Source: Propionibacteriaceae bacterium
Lineage (GTDB): Bacteria > Actinomycetota > Actinomycetes > Propionibacteriales > Propionibacteriaceae
Direction: 5' to 3'
Length of the DNA stretch: 64,000 bases
Assembly (NCBI GenBank): GCA_031265875.1
Contig: JAISCA010000031.1
Location: 1 to 64,000, forward strand
A model generated the notes under the pieces. It made no database searches. It saw only the letters and a program-made list of their open reading frames with translations, and was not told the origin of the DNA. Both the position numbers and the translations under genes were made by a program. This document shows, one piece after another, positions 9,344 through 18,889 of this stretch. Position 1 is the stretch's first letter. The number at the start of each line of letters is the position of its first letter.

Positions 9344-10605
9344 CCCAGCTGTTCTAGCCCGCCCAGGTACGGCCGCAGGGCCTGGGGCAGATAGATCGAG
9401 CCGTCGGCCCGCTGGTGGTTCTCCAGCAGAGCGATGATGACACGGGTCATGGCGCAGAGGGTGCCGTTGAGGGTCGCCACCGGGCCGACGCCATCCTCGT
9501 ACCTCGCCCTAGTGCCGAGGCGGCGGGACTGGAACTCGGTGCAATTCGAGGTCGAGGTGATCTCGCGGTAGCGCTCCTGTGACGGCACCCAAGCGTAACA
9601 ATCGTACTTCCGGGCCGCCGACAGGCCGAGGTCGCCGGCCGGCACCTCCAGCACCTGGAAGGGAATCTCGAGAGCGGCGATGAACTCCTTCTCGTAACCC
9701 AGCAGGCGCTGATGCTGGGCCTCGGACTGGCCCGGCGCGCAGTAGACGAACATCTCGACCTTGTCGAACCAGTGCACCCGGAAGATACCTTTGGTGTCCT
9801 TGCCGTACGAGCCGGCCTCGCGCCTGAAACAGGGGCTGTAGCCGACGTAGCTCAGCGGTAGGGCGGCGCCGTCTAGAATCTCGTCCGAGTGGTACGCCGC
9901 CAGCGCCACCTCGGAGGTGCCGACCAGGTAGAGGTCGTCCTCCGGCAGGTGGTACACGTCCTGGGCGGCTTGACCCAGGAAACCGGTGCCGTCCATGGCC
10001 GAGGGCTTGACCAGGGCGGGCGGCAGGATGGGCTTGAAACCCCAAGACATGGCCTTGGCCATGGCGAATTGGATCAAGGCGAACTCGAGTTGAGCCCCCA
10101 CCCCGGTCAGGAAGTAGAAGCGCGGGCCCGACACCTTGGAGCCGCGTTCGATGTCGATGGCGCCGAGGGCCTCGCCCAGTTCGACGTGGTCCTTGGGGCT
10201 GAAGCCCTCGGCCGCGAAGTCACGCGGGCGACCGATGGTCTCCAAGACTTGGGCGTCGTCCTCGCCCCCGACCGGCACGTCGTCGAAGACCGGGTTGGGC
10301 AGCAGACGCAGCGCCTGGCCGAAGTCGGCCTCGGCCGAACTGGCGACGGCCTGGGCCTGTTTGACCTGCTCGGCCAGGGCCTTGGCCTCCTCCAGCAGGG
10401 CCGGCCGCTGGTCGGCCGCCGCCTTGGGCACCTGCTTGCTGACCTCCTTCTGCCGCGCCCGCAAGGCCTCGAAGGCGGCGGCGCTGGAACGCCGCCGTTC
10501 GTCGGCCTCGATCAGACGGTCCACTAGCTCGGGCGACTCGCCGCGAGCGACTTGGGCGCGGCGCAGACGGTCGGGTTCGGTACGGAGCAGCTTGGGATCG
10601 ATCAC
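9340..10605 (-). CDS. serS: seryl-tRNA synthetase
   Basis: 421 residues, full length for the bacterial enzyme, which charges tRNA-Ser with serine in the cytosol. The N-terminal coiled-coil arm (about 1-110, '[14 protein letters not shown]') binds the long variable arm of tRNA-Ser. Class II motif 2 is at '[20 protein letters not shown]', and motif 3 is near the end at '[20 protein letters not shown]'. The ATG at 10605 gives the standard start MIDPKLLR. A tRNA-Ser gene lies 3 kb away, and pheA and cysK follow nearby. Confidence 0.97.
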   Translation of the reverse strand: MIDPKLLRTEPDRLRRAQVARGESPELVDRLIEADERRRSSAAAFEALRARQKEVSKQVPKAAADQRPALLEEAKALAEQVKQAQAVASSAEADFGQALRLLPNPVFDDVPVGGEDDAQVLETIGRPRDFAAEGFSPKDHVELGEALGAIDIERGSKVSGPRFYFLTGVGAQLEFALIQFAMAKAMSWGFKPILPPALVKPSAMDGTGFLGQAAQDVYHLPEDDLYLVGTSEVALAAYHSDEILDGAALPLSYVGYSPCFRREAGSYGKDTKGIFRVHWFDKVEMFVYCAPGQSEAQHQRLLGYEKEFIAALEIPFQVLEVPAGDLGLSAARKYDCYAWVPSQERYREITSTSNCTEFQSRRLGTRARYEDGVGPVATLNGTLCAMTRVIIALLENHQRADGSIYLPQALRPYLGGLEQLG

Positions 10606-10734
10606 CCGGTCAGTCTAGTGTCCCCCGCCGGAGCGGCCTGGAACGGACAACCGGCCTGATTGGCTGAAGCGGACCGGGCCAGGCCAGGGCTGGGGCCGAA
10701 GTGGAAGAATGGCCGGCATGACTGAGGCAGGCCG

Positions 10735-12318
10735 ATGAGCCCAACGCTGCGGCGACGCCTGCTGCTCGGTTGCCTGATCGGTTTCGGACTGTGGACCGCC
10801 GCAGTCCTGGCTTGGCCGGATCTAACGGCCTGGGACCGGGCCTGGTCCGGTCCCAGGCTCGACCCGGATTCGGCTTGGGGCCAGATTCTGTCCGCCCTGG
10901 CCTTGGTCAGCTCGCCGGTGGTGGTCGGCGTCGTCATCGCCGTGATGTCGGTGTGGGCTTGGAACCGGGGTCTGCGCCGCCTGGCCTGGTCGATGGCGGC
11001 CACCATCGTGGTCGGACCTCTGGCCTACTTAGCGCTCAAACGTCTTTGTCACCGGGTCCGGCCCGACTCGCCCTTCGCCGACAACATCGCCCAGGGCGGC
11101 TGGGCCTATCCCTCCGGCCATGTCGCCATGGTCACGACCCTGGCCATCTTGGCGGTGTTGCTACGACGCCAGCAGCGCGGCGCCATCGCCTCGCTCTGGT
11201 TGGCCCGCTTGAACGGACTGATCGGCGTGGCCGTGGTGGCGGCGGACCGCTGGGCCATGCGGGCGCACTGGCCCTCCGACTTGGTGGGCGGCGTCCTGAT
11301 CGGCGCCAGCGTCGCCCTGGCCGTTTGGCTGGTCTCGGAACGGGCGGACCCCCGGCCGGCTGAGACCGGCGCGGTCAGCTCGCGTCAGGCCGCCGTCATC
11401 TACAACCCGACCAAGCTGACCGACTTGGGCCTGTTCCACCGTCGCCTCGACTATGAGTTCCACCAGCGCGGCTGGAAACCGGCCTTCTGGCTGGCCACCA
11501 CTCCAGACGATCCCGGCGGTTCGATGGCGCAGGCGGTCCGCCAGCGCGGCGTCGATCTGGTGTTGGCGGTGGGCGGCGACGGCACGGTCCGGGCGGTGGC
11601 GGCCGAGTTGATCGGCTCTGGGTTGCCCGTGGCCATCATTCCCAGCGGCACCGGCAATATCCTGGCCCACAATCTGTCCATCCCCTTGGACCAGGACGGC
11701 GCCTTCCGGGTCGCTTTCGAGGGCGTCCCCAAGCTGATCGACTCGGTCAAGGTGACCGGTCCCGGCTTCAGCGCCCACTCGACTGTCATCTCCGGGCTGG
11801 GGGCGGACGCCGCCGCCATGGAGGCGACCAGCTCCGAGCTGAAGCAGACCGTCGGCAACATGGCCTACGCCTTGTCCATCTTGCAGAATCTGAGCAACGA
11901 CGGTATCGAGGTCACGGTCCGAGTCGACGACCGGCCGCCGGTGGTCCGCCGGGCCCTGTCGGTGCTGGTGTCGAACGTCGGCGGCGTCCAGATTCCGATC
12001 CAACTCTTCCCGGCCGCCTCGCTCGACGACGGCTTGCTCGATCTGCTGGTGGTGGCCCCGACCAAGGTCGTCGACTGGGCCAAGATCGTGTCCGGCCTGA
12101 TCGCCGGCAGCGTCGCCAAACCGGAGCTGCCGGAGGGATTGAGCGGCCGCTTGGGCCAGTCCGGCCAGCCCCTGGAGTACGACCAGGGCCGTCGGGTCAG
12201 GATCGAAGCCAGCCCGGCGACGATGTGCCAGGTCGACGGCGACGTGGTCGGCCCGACTAGCTGGTTGGAGGCCGAGTCAGTGCCCCAGGCCTTCCTGGTC
12301 ATGACGCCGCCCGACTGA
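10735..12318 (+). CDS. PAP2 phosphatase - diacylglycerol kinase fusion
   Basis: 527 residues with two enzymes in one chain. Residues 1-205 are a multi-pass PAP2 lipid phosphatase with the three signature blocks: 'KRLCHRVRP' near 102, 'YPSGH' near 124, and 'RWAMRAHWPSD' near 166. Residues 215-525 are a soluble lipid kinase of the DAGK/YegS type with the nucleotide loop 'AVGGDGTVRAV' near 280 and 'IPSGTGNILAHN' near 305. The product probably turns over phosphatidic acid/diacylglycerol or undecaprenyl/phosphatidylglycerol-phosphate at the membrane; the substrate is not readable from sequence. The start at 10735 fits the first membrane segment. It is divergent from serS. Confidence 0.9.
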   Translation: MSPTLRRRLLLGCLIGFGLWTAAVLAWPDLTAWDRAWSGPRLDPDSAWGQILSALALVSSPVVVGVVIAVMSVWAWNRGLRRLAWSMAATIVVGPLAYLALKRLCHRVRPDSPFADNIAQGGWAYPSGHVAMVTTLAILAVLLRRQQRGAIASLWLARLNGLIGVAVVAADRWAMRAHWPSDLVGGVLIGASVALAVWLVSERADPRPAETGAVSSRQAAVIYNPTKLTDLGLFHRRLDYEFHQRGWKPAFWLATTPDDPGGSMAQAVRQRGVDLVLAVGGDGTVRAVAAELIGSGLPVAIIPSGTGNILAHNLSIPLDQDGAFRVAFEGVPKLIDSVKVTGPGFSAHSTVISGLGADAAAMEATSSELKQTVGNMAYALSILQNLSNDGIEVTVRVDDRPPVVRRALSVLVSNVGGVQIPIQLFPAASLDDGLLDLLVVAPTKVVDWAKIVSGLIAGSVAKPELPEGLSGRLGQSGQPLEYDQGRRVRIEASPATMCQVDGDVVGPTSWLEAESVPQAFLVMTPPD

Positions 12319-12400
12319 GACGGGGAGCGCCTCTTAAGTCAAGTGCCCGTGTGGTTGGGGCCGGGCCGGCTCCGGCGGCATCAGCGGTAGCCTTGCGCTC

Positions 12401-13315
12401 GTGCTTGGATACTTCGGCCCCGCGGGCACCTTCACCCATCAGGCCCTGCTCAGCTTGAGCTACGACGAGGAGACCCGCCCCTTCCCCACCGTCGGAGCCA
12501 CCCTCGACGCCGTCCGCCACGGCTCGGTCCGGGCCGGTCTGGTGCCGATCGAGAACTCGGTCGAGGGCGGCGTCTCAGCCACCATCGACAATTTGGCCCA
12601 AGGCAAGGCGCTGGTCATCGTCAGCGAGGTCCTGCTGCCGATCCAATTCGGTCTCTACGCCCGCCCCGGCGCCAGCTTGGCCGGCGTCGAGCGGGTCATC
12701 ACCCACCCCCACGCCGCCGCCCAGGTGCGCGGCTGGCTGGAGCTCAACCTGCCCCAAGCCCAGGTCACCGAGCAGGGCTCGACCGCCGCCGCCGCCGCCC
12801 AGGTGGCCCAACCGGACTCGACCTTCGACGCCGCCGTCTGCGCCGACGTGGCCGGCCAGCTCTACGGCCTGGAAGCCTTGGCCCGAGACATCGCGGACAA
12901 CGCCGAGGCCGTCACCCGTTTCGTCTTGGCGGCCCGCCCGGCCGCGCCGCCGGCCCCCACCGGGCACGACAAAACCAGCCTGATCTTGCACATGCGGGAC
13001 GACCATCCCGGCGCCCTGAGGCAGATGCTGGAGCAATTCGCCCTGCGTGGGGTCAATCTCTGCCGGATCGAGTCGCGCCCGGCCAAGGACAAACTGGGCA
13101 ATTACTACTTCAGCGTCGACGCCGAAGGCCACATCGCGGACGCCCGGCTGGCCGAAGCCCTGCTGGGGCTGCACCGGACCTGCAAGCGGGTCGACTACCT
13201 GGGCAGTTACCCCAGGGCCGACGGCACCGAACCGGTGGTCAAAGCCGGCTTCCGGGACTCCGACTTCGCCAAGGCCGCCGCCTGGCTGAAGCGGTTGTAC
13301 GACCCGGAGGCTTGA
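12401..13315 (+). CDS. pheA: prephenate dehydratase
   Basis: 304 residues; converts prephenate to phenylpyruvate in phenylalanine synthesis. The catalytic domain (1-180) opens with 'LGYFGPAGTFTHQAL' and contains 'VPIENSVEGGVSATIDNL'. The C-terminal ACT domain (about 200-280) has the phenylalanine-binding 'ESRPAKDKLGNYYF' motif, so feedback inhibition is expected. The GTG at 12401 is the only start that keeps the family N-terminus. A monofunctional enzyme near serS is the usual actinobacterial arrangement. Confidence 0.95.
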   Translation: MLGYFGPAGTFTHQALLSLSYDEETRPFPTVGATLDAVRHGSVRAGLVPIENSVEGGVSATIDNLAQGKALVIVSEVLLPIQFGLYARPGASLAGVERVITHPHAAAQVRGWLELNLPQAQVTEQGSTAAAAAQVAQPDSTFDAAVCADVAGQLYGLEALARDIADNAEAVTRFVLAARPAAPPAPTGHDKTSLILHMRDDHPGALRQMLEQFALRGVNLCRIESRPAKDKLGNYYFSVDAEGHIADARLAEALLGLHRTCKRVDYLGSYPRADGTEPVVKAGFRDSDFAKAAAWLKRLYDPEA

Positions 13316-13316
13316 G

Positions 13317-14249
13317 TCACTCGACCAAGCCGGCGAAGAGCGGCGTCGAGAGGTAACGCTCGCCGAAGTCCGGGGTGATGGCCACGATCAACTTGCCGGC
13401 GTTGGCCGGCCGGGCCGCCAACTCGATGGCGGCCTTGGCCCCGGCGCCGGCCGAGATGCCGGTCAGGATGCCTTCCTCGGTGGCCAGGGCGCGGGCGGTG
13501 GCGATGGCGTCGGCCGTAGTCACCGTCAGGACCTCGTCGATCAAAGTCCGGTCCAAGACCTCGGGCACGAAGTTGGCCCCGATGCCCTGGATGCCGTGGG
13601 GACCGGCCTTGCCCTGGCTCAGCAGGGGCGACTCGGCCGGCTCGACCGCCACGATCTGGATGGCGGGGTTCTGTTCCTTCAGGTAGCGCCCGGCGCCGGT
13701 CAGGGTGCCGCCGGTGCCGAAGGGCGAGACCAAGATGTCGATCCGCCCCTCACTGGCCTGCCACAGCTCCGGCCCGGTGGTGTCGTAGTGGACCTGGGGG
13801 TTGGCCAGGTTGGCGAACTGGCGGGCCAGGACGCCGCCCCGCTCGGCCGCCACCCGCTCGGCCGTCTCGACGGCTCCGCGCATGCCGTCGGCCTTGGGGG
13901 TGAGGACCAGCTCGGCCCCGTAGGCCCGCAGCAGCGCCCGCCGCTCCAAGGACATCGACTCCGGCATGGTCAGCACCAGTTTGTAGCCCCGGGCCGCCGC
14001 CACCCAGGCCAAGGCGATGCCGGTGTTGCCGGAGGTGCCCTCCACGATGGTGCCGCCCGGCTTCAGCTCGCCGGATCGCTCGGCGGCGTCGATGATGGCC
14101 ACGCCGATGCGGTCCTTGACCGAGTTGGCCGGGTTGTAGAACTCGAGTTTGACGGCCACGGTGGCGTTCTGGCCGGCCAGACGGTTGAGCTTGACCAGAG
14201 GCGTCTGGCCGACGGCTTGAGTGAGATCATCCAAGATGGGCATGTTCAT
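13317..14249 (-). CDS. cysK: cysteine synthase A (O-acetylserine sulfhydrylase)
   Basis: About 310 residues, PLP fold type II. It makes cysteine from O-acetylserine and sulfide. The PLP lysine sits in '[15 protein letters not shown]' (about 40), the phosphate loop is '[11 protein letters not shown]' (about 70), and '[12 protein letters not shown]' (about 175) is the second family block. A start at 14249 (MNMPIL) or 14243 (MPILDD) is chosen because homology begins there; AGAAAG lies 2 or 8 nt upstream, favouring 14243 by spacing. The longer frame to 14354 adds 35 unrelated residues. The gene is convergent with pheA with a 1-nt gap. Confidence 0.94.
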   Translation of the reverse strand: MNMPILDDLTQAVGQTPLVKLNRLAGQNATVAVKLEFYNPANSVKDRIGVAIIDAAERSGELKPGGTIVEGTSGNTGIALAWVAAARGYKLVLTMPESMSLERRALLRAYGAELVLTPKADGMRGAVETAERVAAERGGVLARQFANLANPQVHYDTTGPELWQASEGRIDILVSPFGTGGTLTGAGRYLKEQNPAIQIVAVEPAESPLLSQGKAGPHGIQGIGANFVPEVLDRTLIDEVLTVTTADAIATARALATEEGILTGISAGAGAKAAIELAARPANAGKLIVAITPDFGERYLSTPLFAGLVE

Positions 14250-14720
14250 TCTTTCTACTGTGGAAGAGCGGGGGTCGGTCGATGGTTCCAGGGACGGGCG
14301 CCCGGCCTGGACCCGGCGATGGGTCGGGCCAGACGCCCCCACGACAGGAGTCACAACGAAGCGGGAGCGGGATCACCATCGTCGCAGTCCTTACCTGTCG
14401 GCCGGCTGAATTGGCGTCACAGTAACAGATTTCACTCTCTGCATACAAGCGCGTACGCCAGTCGACCATATCCACCCGCGCCCGCGGCCCGGACGCAACG
14501 ACCGCCCTATCGGCAGCGGCGTCGTCGGCGAGAGGACGGTTCCAGCGCGCGACGCGCCGGTGAGGGGCGTCGTAACCACCCTCTCGCCGAGCCTGCCATA
14601 GCCGGGAGACGCGATTACGACCAGCCACCGGCCCCGCTGGGGCAGGCGGAGCCGTGAGACCGACCGCTAAACTGCCCGGAACCGCCAATCACCCTCGTCG
14701 TCGTGGGAAGGAGATCATCG
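14250..14720. other. 471-nt divergent intergenic region cysK / FadR-type regulator
   Basis: This stretch must hold the promoters of both divergent genes. I see no gene, no T-box or SAM-type core, and no convincing palindrome. The only clear signal is the strong ribosome site GGAAGGAG (14706-14713), 7 nt before the ATG at 14721. Confidence 0.6.
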
Positions 14721-15479
14721 ATGGCCGACGCGGCCCGCGGTTCGGCGATGGCCCGGACCACTTTGGCCAGCCTGAGACAGAAGATCGTGTCTGGGGAATG
14801 GCCGATCAACTCGCGGATCCCGAAAGAACCGGAGTTGATGGAGCTGATCGGCGTCGGCAAATCGACCGTGCGCGAGGCCGTGCGTTCGCTGGCGAATCTG
14901 GGGATGCTGGAGACGATCCGGGGGGTCGGCACTTTCGTGCGCTCCCGCGCCCCGGTCAGTTCGGTGTTGACTGAGTACCTGGGCGATTACGACATCGGGC
15001 AGATGCTGGCCTACCGGCGGGCCCTCGAGATCGAAGCCGCCCGCTTGGCGGCCAGGCACAGCACCGAGGCACAGATCGAGCGGCTGCGCCGGGCCCACGA
15101 ATTGGAACGGCGGCCGGACCCGGCGCGACCGCAGACGATCGAACGGGGAACCACTCCCGGTGCCTTCCACCACCTGGTTTTCGAGGCGGCCGGCGTCGAG
15201 TTGCTGGCGGTGCTCTATTCCGGCTTGATGACCGCGATCCGTACGACGGCCCGCCGGGACGGCGTGGTCCGTCGAGCCGACGACGACTCGCGCCAACGCG
15301 AGCACCAGGCCGTCTTAGTGGCGATCGAAGCCGGCGACCCGCTGGAGGCGGCGCGGGCCATGGCCCAGCACGTCGATCACGACATGCGGGCGAACGGATC
15401 GGCCTGTGACCCAGCGGCTGTGACCGTCCGGTCGCAGTCCATCCCGGACTGGACGCCCGAGGTCCTGACCGACCGGTAA
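14721..15479 (+). CDS. GntR-family (FadR subfamily, FCD) transcriptional regulator
   Basis: 252 residues. The N-terminal winged helix spans about 10-75, with 'IPKEPELMELIGVGKSTVRE' as the recognition block and 'GVGTFVRS' as the wing. The C-terminal all-helical FCD domain (about 85-225) carries acidic and His residues ('HHLVFEAAG', 'REHQAVLVAIEAGD.LEA') that usually bind a metal and a carboxylate effector. The ATG at 14721 follows GGAAGGAG by 7 nt, so the longer GTG start at 14703 is rejected. The target is unknown; it could regulate the divergent cysK. Confidence 0.88.
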   Translation: MADAARGSAMARTTLASLRQKIVSGEWPINSRIPKEPELMELIGVGKSTVREAVRSLANLGMLETIRGVGTFVRSRAPVSSVLTEYLGDYDIGQMLAYRRALEIEAARLAARHSTEAQIERLRRAHELERRPDPARPQTIERGTTPGAFHHLVFEAAGVELLAVLYSGLMTAIRTTARRDGVVRRADDDSRQREHQAVLVAIEAGDPLEAARAMAQHVDHDMRANGSACDPAAVTVRSQSIPDWTPEVLTDR

Positions 15480-15492
15480 CCCGACCGTCCGC

Positions 15493-16872
15493 TCAGGTGT
15501 CGGCGGGCAGTAGGTGGCGCAGGCCGTCGGCCAAGCCGCCGCGCCAGCAGGCGTAATCATGGCCGCCGTTGTATTCGACGAAGCGGACATCCGCCCCGGC
15601 GGCGCCCATGAGCTGGGCCAGTCGCTGGTTCGGCCCCCGCAGGACCCATTCCTGGGCGCCGACCTCGATGTAGGCGCGCAGCCGGCTCAGATCACGACCG
15701 GCCAGCGCCGGGCCGAGGTCGGACTGCCAGAGCGAGGCGGACTGGGCCAGCGCTCCGCCCACCGCCGTCGGGTGCTCCAAAGCCGCCCGCAAAGCGGTCA
15801 GACCGCCCAATGACTGACCGGCCACGATCACATCGGCCGGATCGGCTGACGCAAGATACCGTTGACGCGCCCAGGGCAATAGCTGGCGCACCACCCAATC
15901 GGCCGTGCCACCGGAGCCGTCCATCTCGGCCCAGCGCCGCTCGCGCCCGCCCGAGTCCGGCATCAGCACCAAAGCGGGCCGGATCAGCCCGTCAGCCAGC
16001 AGATTGTCCAAGGTGCAGGTGGCGTCCTGACTGGAGTTCCAGACCTCGCCGTCGAGCAGCACCACCACCGGCAGCCGGCCCGCCGCTCCGTCCGGTCGGC
16101 CCACCGCCGCCAACCGCTCCGTCTGGTCGGCCGGGTCGCCCACTGGACCCAAGCGCTCCGCCTGATCGACCGAGTCGCCCACCAAGCCCAAGCGGTCCGC
16201 CAAACTCAAGCGGTCCGCCTGTCCGGGCGGCTGGTAGACCCAGACCCGGCGCCGCCCTGGCCCCCATTCGGCCGTCACCCGCCCGCGCGCCCGCAGCGAG
16301 CGGGGCCGCAGCCAAGGCTGGGCCGGCGCCTCGGGCGACTCCACCACCGATTGCACCACCCCCTGGCGGTTGCGATTGGTCCCCGGGTTGCGCGGATCGG
16401 CCCGCCCTCGGTCCAAGGCCGCCCGGATCGACGGCTGGTCGCCCTCGCCCCAGGGCCAGTCCTGGCCGGGATAGCGAGGCAAGAAACTGTACGAGGCCCG
16501 CCAGTCCGCCCCCATCAGATAGGACAGATGCCAAAGGTCGCTGTCGGCCACCCGTCGCATCAGACTGGCCGCCAAGTCGCGCTCGTCGGTGATCCGGTTG
16601 ACGAACAGCAGCACCTCGGCGGCCTCCGGGTCACGCCACAGGAAGGTCACGATCAGACCACCGCCCGCGACCGCCGGCCCCGGCTCTTCCAACAGGGGCC
16701 AGGACTCGCCCTCGTGGGCGCGCCAGAACTGCTCCACCCGCGACCGGGCGGCGGCTCGGTCCAGCCCAGCTGATTCGGCCATCAGCGCGGCCAGGCTCGG
16801 ACTGACTGTCACTGGCGCGGGGGCCGGACGGGGCAGCTTGGGCGGTGTGCGAGGCGCGCGCGGACCGTTCAT
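15493..16872 (-). CDS. Fes-like enterochelin/siderophore esterase
   Basis: 459 residues. The N-terminal half (about 15-180) resembles the Fes N-terminal domain (DUF3327), and the C-terminal half is an alpha/beta hydrolase of the esterase D type. The nucleophile elbow is 'VIVAGQSLGGLTAL' near 345, and the histidine is in 'EYNGGHDYACWRGG' near 435. Fes-type enzymes hydrolyse the ester backbone of ferric catecholate siderophores in the cytosol to release iron. As the last gene of the iron-box operon, overlapping the ATPase by 4 nt, it points to a tri-ester catecholate siderophore. Between the domains (about 215-265) lies a degenerate low-complexity insert of 'ADRL/VGD.ADQ' units. Confidence 0.86.
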   Translation of the reverse strand: MNGPRAPRTPPKLPRPAPAPVTVSPSLAALMAESAGLDRAAARSRVEQFWRAHEGESWPLLEEPGPAVAGGGLIVTFLWRDPEAAEVLLFVNRITDERDLAASLMRRVADSDLWHLSYLMGADWRASYSFLPRYPGQDWPWGEGDQPSIRAALDRGRADPRNPGTNRNRQGVVQSVVESPEAPAQPWLRPRSLRARGRVTAEWGPGRRRVWVYQPPGQADRLSLADRLGLVGDSVDQAERLGPVGDPADQTERLAAVGRPDGAAGRLPVVVLLDGEVWNSSQDATCTLDNLLADGLIRPALVLMPDSGGRERRWAEMDGSGGTADWVVRQLLPWARQRYLASADPADVIVAGQSLGGLTALRAALEHPTAVGGALAQSASLWQSDLGPALAGRDLSRLRAYIEVGAQEWVLRGPNQRLAQLMGAAGADVRFVEYNGGHDYACWRGGLADGLRHLLPADT

Positions 16873-17819
16873 CGGGCGTCCTCCCCCGCCGCTCCCCCAT
16901 CTCCCGCTGTCCCCACGTCCCCCACCGGCCCCGCTCCCACCGCGTTCCCCGTGACGTCGTCCTCCTGAGGCACCACGATCGGGCGGCCCGAGACGGGGTC
17001 TACGATCAATTGGCAGGGCAGGTTGTAAACCTGCTCGATCAATTCGGCGGTGACGACTTCAGCGACCGGACCTTGGGCCACGATCGCGCCCTGCGACATG
17101 ACGATCAGCCAGGTGGCGTAACGGAAAGCCAAGGTCAACTCATGCAGGACCACCACTACGGTGAAACCTTCACGCTGGAGGGAGCGGGCCAGGTTCAAGA
17201 CCTCGACCTGGTGGGCGATGTCGAGGTAAGTGGTCGGCTCGTCCAGCAGCAGGATCGGGGTCTGTTGGGCCAGAGCCAAGGCGATCCAGACCCGCTGGCG
17301 TTGACCGCCGGACAGCTCACCGACCAGACGGTCGGACAGATCGGCCACGCCGGCCCGGCTCATGGCCGAATCGACCGCCCGTTGGTCGCGGTCCGACCAT
17401 TGCCGCAAAACACCTTGATGGGGGTAACGTCCCCGCGCCACTAGGTCCTCGACCACGATGCCGTCCGGCGCGATCGGTGATTGCGGCAACAGACCGAGTC
17501 GACGGGCGACCTCCTTGGGCGGGTAAGCGGTGATGGCCCGGCCGTCCAATTCGACTTGGCCGGTCCGGGCCGGGAGCATCCTGGCCAGCGCCCGTAGCAA
17601 GGTCGACTTGCCACAGGCGTTCGGTCCCACGATCACAGTCAGTTGACCGGTCGGGATGGCCACGTCCAGGTCGGCGATGACTCTCTGATCGCCGTAGCCG
17701 ACCGTCAAGCCGTGACCGCTCAAACGAGCGGCAGCCGGGACCGGTGGGACGGCCGACGGAGCCAAGGGGTCGGCCGCCGGAGCCGACGACGGGACAGCGG
17801 GCACAGGTGACGGACTCAT
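16869..17819 (-). CDS. iron-siderophore ABC transporter ATP-binding protein (FecE/FepC type)
   Basis: 316 residues. Walker A is 'VGPNACGKSTLLRAL' (Ala replaces Gly after N, the usual FecE form), the signature is 'LSGGQRQRVWIALALAQQ', and Walker B is 'ILLLDEPTTYLDIAHQ' with the FecE-typical TTYLD. The ATG at 17819 overlaps the permease stop as ATGA. An in-frame upstream extension to 18248 is noise lying over the permease gene. It energises the two FecCD permeases. The last 30 residues form a Gly/Ala/Asp-rich tail. Confidence 0.95.
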   Translation of the reverse strand: MSPSPVPAVPSSAPAADPLAPSAVPPVPAAARLSGHGLTVGYGDQRVIADLDVAIPTGQLTVIVGPNACGKSTLLRALARMLPARTGQVELDGRAITAYPPKEVARRLGLLPQSPIAPDGIVVEDLVARGRYPHQGVLRQWSDRDQRAVDSAMSRAGVADLSDRLVGELSGGQRQRVWIALALAQQTPILLLDEPTTYLDIAHQVEVLNLARSLQREGFTVVVVLHELTLAFRYATWLIVMSQGAIVAQGPVAEVVTAELIEQVYNLPCQLIVDPVSGRPIVVPQEDDVTGNAVGAGPVGDVGTAGDGGAAGEDAR

Positions 17820-18889
17820 GCGGAGTCTTTCCTCCATTCGCGGGCCAATAACCAAATCAAGTAGACGCCACCGAGCGCGCCGGTGACCACGCCGACCGGC
17901 AGCTGGGTCGGAGCGAAGATACGTTGCGCCACGATGTCGCTCACCAATACCAGCAAGGCGCCCATGATCCCGGCGGTGGCCAGGCCCGGGCCACTGGCGC
18001 CGCTCAGGCGGCGAGCCAATTGAGGGGCCGCCAGGGCGACGAAACTGATCGGCCCGGCGGCGGCCACCGCCAAAGACACCAGCGCCACGCCGACCAGCAC
18101 CAGTTCCAGGCGGCGGCGCTCGACCCTGACGCCCAGGCCGGTGGCCAACTCGTCCCCCATCGCCATGGCCCCCAGGGGCCTGGCCAAGGCCAGCGCGGCT
18201 GGCCCCAAGACCGCCACCGCCAGAGCCACCAGTGAGGCCTCGGCCCAACCGGTGGCGTTGAACGATCCGGCCAGCCAGACCGCGGCGGTCTGAGCGGCGG
18301 CCAACGAGGCTCGGACGATCAACAGCGCGTTGAGGCCTTGGAGCAAGGCCGCCACCCCCACACCGACTAAGACCAGCCGGAATCCGGCCAGCCCGCGCCG
18401 CCAGGCCAGGGCGTAGACCACCGTGGCGGTGGCGAACCCGCCCAGGACCGCCCCGACCGCCACCGCCGCCGGCCCGCCACCGAAGACCATGATCTGCAGC
18501 AGAGCTCCGGTGGCCGCCCCGGTGGTGAAACCGATCACGTCCGGGCTGCCCAGTGGATTGGCCGACAAGGACTGGAAGATGCCGCCCGACAAGCCCAAGG
18601 CCGCCCCCACCAGCCCGGCCGCGACGACGCGGGGAGCGCGCTGCTCTTGGACGAAGAACTGACCCAGGGGATCGTCGCCCCAGCCCAAGAGCGCCCGCAG
18701 GGCCTCCGATGGGGTCAACGGATAATCGCCGATCAGCAGCGCTCCGGTGGCCGCCACCACGATGGCCGCCCCTAGGGCGCCGCCCACTAGCAGGGAGCGC
18801 CGCTCCACTCTGAGCGCCACCCGGCCCAGCCGGATCGTCCGGCGCCGGGGCCTCGCCCCGCCCCTGGGTCGAGTGCGGGAGGCGGTCAC
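17816..18889 (-). CDS. FecCD-family iron ABC transporter permease (second)
   Basis: 357 residues with about nine membrane segments. Family blocks include 'RAPRVVAAGLVGAALGLSGG' and 'ANPLGSPDVIGFTTGAATGA', plus the C-terminal 'GVVTGALGGVYLIWLL'. The start is the GTG at 18889, which overlaps the previous stop as GTGA; the longer frame to 19348 is out-of-frame noise over the first permease. Residues 1-30 are Arg-rich, consistent with a cytoplasmic N-terminus. It forms a heterodimeric channel with the product of the gene ending at 18886. Confidence 0.94.
   Translation of the reverse strand: MTASRTRPRGGARPRRRTIRLGRVALRVERRSLLVGGALGAAIVVAATGALLIGDYPLTPSEALRALLGWGDDPLGQFFVQEQRAPRVVAAGLVGAALGLSGGIFQSLSANPLGSPDVIGFTTGAATGALLQIMVFGGGPAAVAVGAVLGGFATATVVYALAWRRGLAGFRLVLVGVGVAALLQGLNALLIVRASLAAAQTAAVWLAGSFNATGWAEASLVALAVAVLGPAALALARPLGAMAMGDELATGLGVRVERRRLELVLVGVALVSLAVAAAGPISFVALAAPQLARRLSGASGPGLATAGIMGALLVLVSDIVAQRIFAPTQLPVGVVTGALGGVYLIWLLAREWRKDSA

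Noticed and set aside
6100-10605. Functional link between the tRNA-Ser gene and serS
   Set aside because: They are 3 kb apart with unrelated genes between them; proximity alone is not meaningful.
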